Below are positions 59,700-64,000 of a stretch of DNA of 64,000 nt, piece by piece. The notes beneath the pieces are model-generated. The model was not told the origin of the DNA. It did not search any database and was given only the letters and a program-made list of their open reading frames with translations. The position numbers and the translations under genes were made by a program. The stretch comes from Pareuzebyella sediminis. Its GTDB lineage: Bacteria > Bacteroidota > Bacteroidia > Flavobacteriales > Flavobacteriaceae. The stretch spans positions 248,001 to 312,000 of the forward strand of contig NZ_VTZS01000005.1 of the NCBI RefSeq assembly GCF_008367235.1. The letters run 5' to 3'. Each line of letters opens with the position of its first letter. The stretch's first letter is position 1.

Positions 59700-62330
59700 A
59701 TGAATATCCCTTCTAAATATGATTCCCACCAAGTTGAAAACCATTGGTACGATTACTGGATGGAACACGGCTATTTTAATTCCGTCCCTGACGATAGGGA
59801 GCCCTACACCATCGTAATTCCCCCTCCAAATGTTACAGGTGTGCTGCATATGGGCCATATGCTGAACAATACACTGCAAGATGTATTGATCCGAAGAGCC
59901 CGTTTACAGGGGAAAAATGCGTGTTGGGTTCCAGGAATGGATCATGCTTCTATTGCTACCGAGGCAAAAGTTGTGGCAAAACTAAAGTCTGAGGGAATCG
60001 AAAAAAATTCGATTGGGCGTGAAGCGTTTTTGAAACATGCATGGGCCTGGACCGATGAATATGGAGGGGTGATTTTGGAACAATTGAAAAAATTAGGCTG
60101 TTCTTGCGATTGGAAGCGGACCAAATTCACCATGGACGATGAAATGTATCGGTCGGTAATTAAAGTTTTTGTTGATTTATATGCGAAAGGCTTTATTTAC
60201 AGGGGATATCGCATGGTAAATTGGGATCCAGAGGCATTGACCACATTGTCGGATGAAGAAGTGATCTATGAGGAAAGGCAAGGATTATTATACTACCTGT
60301 CGTATCCCATAGAAGGTTCCGATGAAAAAGTGACCATAGCCACTACTAGGCCCGAGACCATTTTGGGGGATACTGCTATTTGCATAAATCCAAATGACGA
60401 ACGCTACTCTCATCTAAAAGGAAAGAGGGTAATTGTTCCTATCTGTGATAGGATAATCCCGATTATCGAAGATGACTACGTCGACATAGAATTCGGAACG
60501 GGTTGCCTAAAAGTCACCCCCGCCCATGATGAGAACGACAAAAACCTTGGTGAGAAGCACCAGTTGGAGGCCATCGACATTTTCAATGCCGATGCTACGC
60601 TAAATTCTTTTGGTCTGCACTATCAAGGAAAAGATCGTTTTATAGTCCGAAAGCAAATTGCCGAAGAACTAAAAGAGAAAGGATTCTTGGTCAAAACCGA
60701 AAATTATATCAATAAGGTAGGAACATCGGAACGTACCAAGGCCGTTATCGAGCCACGCTTGAGCGATCAGTGGTTTTTAAGGATGGAGGAACTTGTAAAA
60801 CCAGCCTTACGGGCTGTTTTGAATACGGATGAAATCAAATTTTTCCCAAAGAAATTTGAGAACACCTATCGCCATTGGATGGAAAATATTAGGGATTGGA
60901 ATATTTCACGCCAACTTTGGTGGGGGCAGCAGATACCTGCATACTATTTCGGAGATGGCCAAGATGATTTTGTGGTCGCGGAGACTCCCGAGGAAGCATT
61001 GGTTTTAGCACGTTCTAAAGCGAAGAACGAAAACCTTACAATAGAAGATCTAAAGCAGGATGTTGACGTGCTCGACACCTGGTTTTCCTCTTGGCTATGG
61101 CCTATCAGTGTTTTCAACGGCATTTTAGAACCTGATAACCAAGAGGTCAACTATTACTACCCTACCAACGATTTGGTCACGGGACCTGATATAATTTTCT
61201 TTTGGGTGGCGCGAATGATAATCTCAGGGTATGAATATCGTGGTGAGCGCCCTTTTGAGAATGTATATTTTACCGGGCTTGTGCGGGATAAGCAGCGACG
61301 AAAGATGTCAAAGCAGTTGGGGAATTCACCCGATGCATTGAAGTTGATCGAAACCTATGGGGCAGATGGAGTTCGGGTGGGATTGCTATTGAGTTCCGCT
61401 GCAGGTAACGACCTCATGTTCGATGAAGAGCTTTGTCAACAAGGCAAGAATTTCGCCAATAAGATATGGAACGGGTTTCGATTGTTAAAAGGGTGGGAAA
61501 TTCAGGAAATTCCACAACCTGAAGCCTCTAAAATCGCTATTGCATGGTACAAAACCAAGTTTAATAGTACGTTGATTGAAATAGAGGACCATTTCAGTAA
61601 ATATCGCATTTCAGACGCCCTTATGGCCATTTATAAGCTGGTATGGGACGATTATAGTTCTTGGTTATTGGAAATTATAAAGCCTGATTATCAACAGCCA
61701 ATAGACCGGCATACTCACGAAGCGGTGATTGGATTTCTCGAACAAAACCTGAAACTATTGCATCCATTTATGCCTTTTTTGACCGAGGAGGTCTGGCAGC
61801 ATATTAAAAAGCGAACTCCTGAAGAAGCTTTAGTGGTCTCACAATGGCCGGAAACAAAAGTAATGGATGAGGAGTTGATCGAAGAATTCAATAAAGCCTC
61901 CGAGGTCGTCAGTGGAGTAAGGAATATTAGAAAAGACAAGAATATTCCAATGAAAGAACCCTTAGAACTCATGGTGCTCAACGAGGGCAATTTTTCAAAA
62001 AGCTGGGATCCGGTGGTTCAAAAACTAACTCATCTCTCTCAAATATCTTATGTTGACGGTATGGTAGATGGTGCGCTATCCTTTCGGGTAAAGAGCAATG
62101 AATATTTTGTGCCCATTACCGGCGCTATCGATGTAGCCTCGGAAATTAAAAAGATCGAGGAAGAGTTAAAGTACACGAAGGGTTTCTTAAAATCGGTGCA
62201 GAAGAAACTGTCCAACGAGCGTTTTGTGAACAATGCCCCTGAAAATGTCATTGCACTTGAACGTAAGAAACAGGCCGATGCAGAGGCCAAAATTGAAACT
62301 TTGGAAAAGAGTTTGGCCAGTTTAGGGTAG
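59700..62330 (+). CDS. valS: Valyl-tRNA synthetase
   Basis: A class I aminoacyl-tRNA synthetase charging tRNA-Val. The 876-residue length is normal for bacteria. The HIGH motif is HMGH at residues 50-53 ([13 protein letters not shown]) and the KMSKS motif is KMSKQ at 535-539. The editing domain is marked by [14 protein letters not shown] and the C-terminal coiled coil by [20 protein letters not shown]. It has no visible T-box, as expected outside Firmicutes. Confidence 0.97.
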   Translation: MNIPSKYDSHQVENHWYDYWMEHGYFNSVPDDREPYTIVIPPPNVTGVLHMGHMLNNTLQDVLIRRARLQGKNACWVPGMDHASIATEAKVVAKLKSEGIEKNSIGREAFLKHAWAWTDEYGGVILEQLKKLGCSCDWKRTKFTMDDEMYRSVIKVFVDLYAKGFIYRGYRMVNWDPEALTTLSDEEVIYEERQGLLYYLSYPIEGSDEKVTIATTRPETILGDTAICINPNDERYSHLKGKRVIVPICDRIIPIIEDDYVDIEFGTGCLKVTPAHDENDKNLGEKHQLEAIDIFNADATLNSFGLHYQGKDRFIVRKQIAEELKEKGFLVKTENYINKVGTSERTKAVIEPRLSDQWFLRMEELVKPALRAVLNTDEIKFFPKKFENTYRHWMENIRDWNISRQLWWGQQIPAYYFGDGQDDFVVAETPEEALVLARSKAKNENLTIEDLKQDVDVLDTWFSSWLWPISVFNGILEPDNQEVNYYYPTNDLVTGPDIIFFWVARMIISGYEYRGERPFENVYFTGLVRDKQRRKMSKQLGNSPDALKLIETYGADGVRVGLLLSSAAGNDLMFDEELCQQGKNFANKIWNGFRLLKGWEIQEIPQPEASKIAIAWYKTKFNSTLIEIEDHFSKYRISDALMAIYKLVWDDYSSWLLEIIKPDYQQPIDRHTHEAVIGFLEQNLKLLHPFMPFLTEEVWQHIKKRTPEEALVVSQWPETKVMDEELIEEFNKASEVVSGVRNIRKDKNIPMKEPLELMVLNEGNFSKSWDPVVQKLTHLSQISYVDGMVDGALSFRVKSNEYFVPITGAIDVASEIKKIEEELKYTKGFLKSVQKKLSNERFVNNAPENVIALERKKQADAEAKIETLEKSLASLG

Positions 62331-62648
62331 CGTTTGAGGTAATATGGTAACTTTTAGGATCAAGTTTCCTCTAATCTCTTGAAGTTTTAGATTTTAGATA
62401 CCAACTTCAAAATACGGAGTCCTATTTCGCAATTACTTTCTTGATGGACGGCTTGCTGTACGAATTGTCTTTTAAATTCACCTGAGAGAACAAGTATAGG
62501 GGGGCTGCACAAAGTGGCCGATCGAGAATTGCCTGAAATTGTAAGGTGTTTGAATCGTTTGGACGGACACCTGGATGTACGAAAGTGATAATGAATCACG
62601 GACGGCGGATTACTAGATTCTCAAGAAAAAGCGAATCCCTTATAAATT
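62331..62648. other. Intergenic region after valS, possible gene remnant
   Basis: No complete gene. Around 62440-62592 two short plus-strand open stretches, both ended by stops, have a coding-like look, but I do not recognise a family. TTGAAGTT and AACTTCAA near 62379-62408 could form a weak hairpin after valS. Confidence 0.3.
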
Positions 62649-62670
62649 TAAGTGAATGCCTATTCACTTA
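62649..62670. promoter_or_regulatory. Palindromic operator at the TetR-type gene
   Basis: TAAGTGAAT (62649-62657) and ATTCACTTA (62662-62670) form a perfect 9-bp inverted repeat with a 4-nt spacer. It ends 18 nt before the GTG start of the regulator, where autorepression would be expected. Confidence 0.75.
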
Positions 62671-62688
62671 TTTCGCTATATTAGCAAG

Positions 62689-63258
62689 GTGAGACCAAAA
62701 GATAACGCGAAGGTAGAGGCTATTTTCGAAGCTACCATCGGCTTGACCGGGGAGCTGGGCTTGGATAAACTCACCATTTCGGCGATTGCGAATAGGGCGG
62801 ATATCGCAAGTGGCACATTATATATTTATTTTGACGGAAAAGAACAATTGCTCAACGAACTGTACAAGAGTTTGATGCAAAAGGGAACGCTCTCCCTCTT
62901 ACCTTCGATAACCCACCTTCCTCTTAAAAAGCAATTGATGTCAATTTGGGCGAGTGTGCTGAAATTTCGCGTAGTCAACAGCGCGGATGTAGTGTTCATG
63001 CATCAGTTTCGTTATTCTTCACTAATTTCAGGGGAAGCTAAGAATTTAGATGAAAGGTTTTTAGGGCACGTTTCCAGGTTGTTGAATGCGGGCAAAAAAG
63101 AATGTATTATCAAGGATGTTGACAATGAACTTTTGTTTCCGCTGCTTTATGGGTACGTCAATAGTTTGGCAAGGGATATGGTCTCTAAAAACATTACCTT
63201 GACCGAGACCCTAATCGAGACCACCTTCGGTATTTGTTGGGATGCTATAAAAGCTTGA
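62689..63258 (+). CDS. TetR/AcrR family transcriptional regulator (GTG start)
   Basis: A 189-residue repressor. The helix-turn-helix is near the N-terminus: VEAIFEATIGLTGELGLDKLTISAIANRADIASGTLYIYFDGKEQLL, seen in pieces IANRADIASGTLYIYF and KEQLLNELYKSL. The ligand domain is helical and has no recognised ligand. I chose GTG at 62689 (RPKDNAKVEAIF follows). The ATG at 62656 lies inside the palindromic operator, and the residues it adds are not family-like. The operator and a related palindrome 15 nt after its stop suggest that it controls itself and the downstream unit. Confidence 0.85.
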   Translation: MRPKDNAKVEAIFEATIGLTGELGLDKLTISAIANRADIASGTLYIYFDGKEQLLNELYKSLMQKGTLSLLPSITHLPLKKQLMSIWASVLKFRVVNSADVVFMHQFRYSSLISGEAKNLDERFLGHVSRLLNAGKKECIIKDVDNELLFPLLYGYVNSLARDMVSKNITLTETLIETTFGICWDAIKA

Positions 63259-63272
63259 AAAGTTTAACATTT

Positions 63273-63296
63273 TTAAATGAATACTTGTTCATTTAA
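63273..63296. promoter_or_regulatory. Second palindrome downstream of the TetR-type gene
   Basis: TTAAATGAA (63273-63281) and TTCATTTAA (63288-63296) form a perfect 9-bp inverted repeat with a 6-nt spacer. It shares the TAA(G/A)TGAAT-N4-(A/G)TTCA(C/T)TTA outline with the operator at 62649. It lies 5 nt upstream of a TATCTTTG box. Confidence 0.65.
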
Positions 63297-63301
63297 GAAT
63301 G

Positions 63302-63309
63302 TATCTTTG
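63302..63309 (+). promoter_or_regulatory. Predicted -7 box after the second palindrome
   Basis: TATCTTTG matches TAnnTTTG. Transcription from it would cover 63316-63466 and end at the terminator there. Confidence 0.5.
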
Positions 63310-63335
63310 TGGTCCCTAAGTCTATAGCTAACTCA

Positions 63336-63377
63336 ATGTCTCTTAATTCGTACGTACGGCGTAAGCTACTTTTTTAG
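63336..63377 (+). CDS. Possible 13-residue leader peptide
   Basis: ATG at 63336 opens a frame reading MSLNSYVRRKLLF and ends with TAG at 63375-63377. It is the only ATG frame in the short transcript. No ribosome-binding site is visible, as is normal here, so support is by position only. Confidence 0.25.
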   Translation: MSLNSYVRRKLLF

Positions 63378-63435
63378 GAACAACTTGAACTTATTTGGTT
63401 AACGAGGCCCCACAAATGCGGTAAATATACGGTTC

Positions 63436-63467
63436 CCCCACTGTATCGCTGTGGGGTTTCTTTTTTT
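63436..63467 (+). terminator. Terminator of the short transcript
   Basis: CCCCAC (63436-63441) pairs with GTGGGG (63451-63456) around a 9-nt loop and is followed by TTTCTTTTTTT. Confidence 0.75.
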
Positions 63468-63567
63468 ATACTCTGTTTTTCAAGATAATTACAGTGTGTG
63501 CTGTTTTTATGGAATCTCTTGGTGCATTTTCGAGTTTGATTGTTATCTTTAAGAAAACGATACCATT

Positions 63568-64000
63568 ATGAAAGAATTTATATGCCTAATGGCTTTGTCT
63601 ACCACCATTTCATGTGTTTCTCAAACGACAAGTGCCGATATTCTTCCAGAACCCGTACAAATAAAAACGGCTACCTTACCGGCGCCCGAAGCTGATAAAG
63701 AAGATGCGATGGTTTATGGTTACAATGCCTCGGGCGAGTTGGTGGTTTTAAGGGAAGGTAGCAATAACCTTGTATGTATCGCCGACGATCCAAAAAAGGA
63801 AGGTATTAGTGTAGCGTGTTATTCAAAAGCACTGGAGCCTTTTATGAAAAGGGGGCGTGAGTTGACTGCCGAAGGTAAGAACACCAAGGAAAAGCGCGAA
63901 ATACAAGGGGCGGAGGTGGCCGCAGGAAAATGGCAGATGCCATTGGTGCCCAGTATGCTTTATGTCTACTATGGCAGCGATGACGCATACGACAAAGAAA
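63568..64000 (+). CDS. Exported protein of unknown function (runs off right edge)
   Basis: ATG at 63568 opens a frame of 144 codons that continues past the window. The N-terminus MKEFICLMALSTTISCVSQ is an export signal, possibly of a lipoprotein (cysteine 16), although the residues before the cysteine fit the lipobox only loosely. A low-complexity linker follows, then MVYGYNASGELVVLREGSNN, LVCIADDPKKEGISVACYS and LEPFMKRGRELTAEGKN. I do not recognise the family. It lies 101 nt after the terminator of the short transcript and probably has its own promoter. Confidence 0.7.
   Translation, partial: MKEFICLMALSTTISCVSQTTSADILPEPVQIKTATLPAPEADKEDAMVYGYNASGELVVLREGSNNLVCIADDPKKEGISVACYSKALEPFMKRGRELTAEGKNTKEKREIQGAEVAAGKWQMPLVPSMLYVYYGSDDAYDKE

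Larger units (their letters stand above)
63316..63467 (+). ncRNA. Putative short transcript (leader or small RNA)
   Basis: The stretch is bounded by a promoter box at 63302-63309 and a terminator ending near 63467, giving a transcript of about 150 nt. It contains a 13-codon frame (63336-63377). CCCCAC at 63408-63413 could compete with CCCCAC at 63436-63441 for GTGGGG in the terminator, as in an attenuator. It may be a leader of the following gene or a free small RNA. Confidence 0.35.

Noticed and set aside
63407-63467. Cobalamin riboswitch, suggested by the CCCCACTGTATCGC stretch
   Set aside because: The other conserved B12-box elements and the receptor domain are missing, and no vitamin B12 gene follows. 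A simple terminator explains the hairpin.

Overview
This window looks like chromosome of a marine flavobacterium (family Flavobacteriaceae, Bacteroidota; Maribacter/Zobellia-like is a guess). Three things support this. Many genes belong to families typical of that group: the type IX secretion plug protein DUF5103, a gliding-type C-terminal sorting domain, DUF6702, DUF3667, DUF4174 and a six-gene Na+-NQR operon. Most upstream regions lack a Shine-Dalgarno sequence. Many carry the Bacteroidota -7 promoter box TAnnTTTG. I see no rRNA, tRNA, CRISPR array, prophage or complete insertion sequence. The content is mostly core metabolism and envelope genes, with a few accessory stretches.

Layout. 1-6.7 kb: start of a fatty acid desaturase (edge), rsmG, a secreted DinB-like protein, pruA (proline catabolism), then apaG, DUF3667 and the T9SS plug protein as a minus-strand operon. 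6.7-14.4 kb: Na+-translocating NADH:quinone reductase nqrABCDEF, a 122-residue protein of unknown role, and the flavinyltransferase apbE that matures NqrB and NqrC. 14.3-17.5 kb: gpmI, map and a methyltransferase on the minus strand. 17.9-24.8 kb: a secreted ankyrin-repeat protein, a 55-residue membrane protein, an intergenic nested inverted repeat, a Tat-exported M15 peptidase, and a two-gene surface operon: a 1296-residue protein with near-identical tandem repeats, followed after 1 nt by a protein with a type B T9SS sorting domain.

25-31 kb: two overlapping paralogous secreted proteins, a DUF6702 protein, an M1 peptidase, TatA, a PAP2 phosphatase and an O-methyltransferase. 31-45 kb: kynureninase and kynurenine 3-monooxygenase (tryptophan to 3-hydroxyanthranilate), a HisKA_2 kinase with its receiver, an MFS transporter, a sigma factor with a 65-residue companion, an MscS channel, ClpP, and two photolyase-family genes in one operon (cryptochrome DASH and an iron-sulfur photolyase). 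45-57 kb: a coiled-coil protein with a degenerate zinc ribbon beside Nif3, lpxK, a hybrid histidine kinase coupled to GAPDH by a TTGA stop/start overlap, lipA, two ECF sigma factors (one with an anti-sigma factor), murB and an aminotransferase. 57-64 kb: a PDZ aspartyl protease, DUF1573, valS, and a TetR regulator flanked by two related palindromes. The second palindrome precedes a short transcript-like unit with its own terminator.

The most interesting points are the TetR two-operator unit with an apparent small RNA or leader peptide, two TTG starts embedded in stop codons, the repeat-protein/sorting-domain operon, the small protein between nqrF and apbE, dispersed intergenic sequence modules, and an orphan plus-strand terminator at 55.1 kb. 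Functions come from reading motifs and from memory of families; no database search was run.
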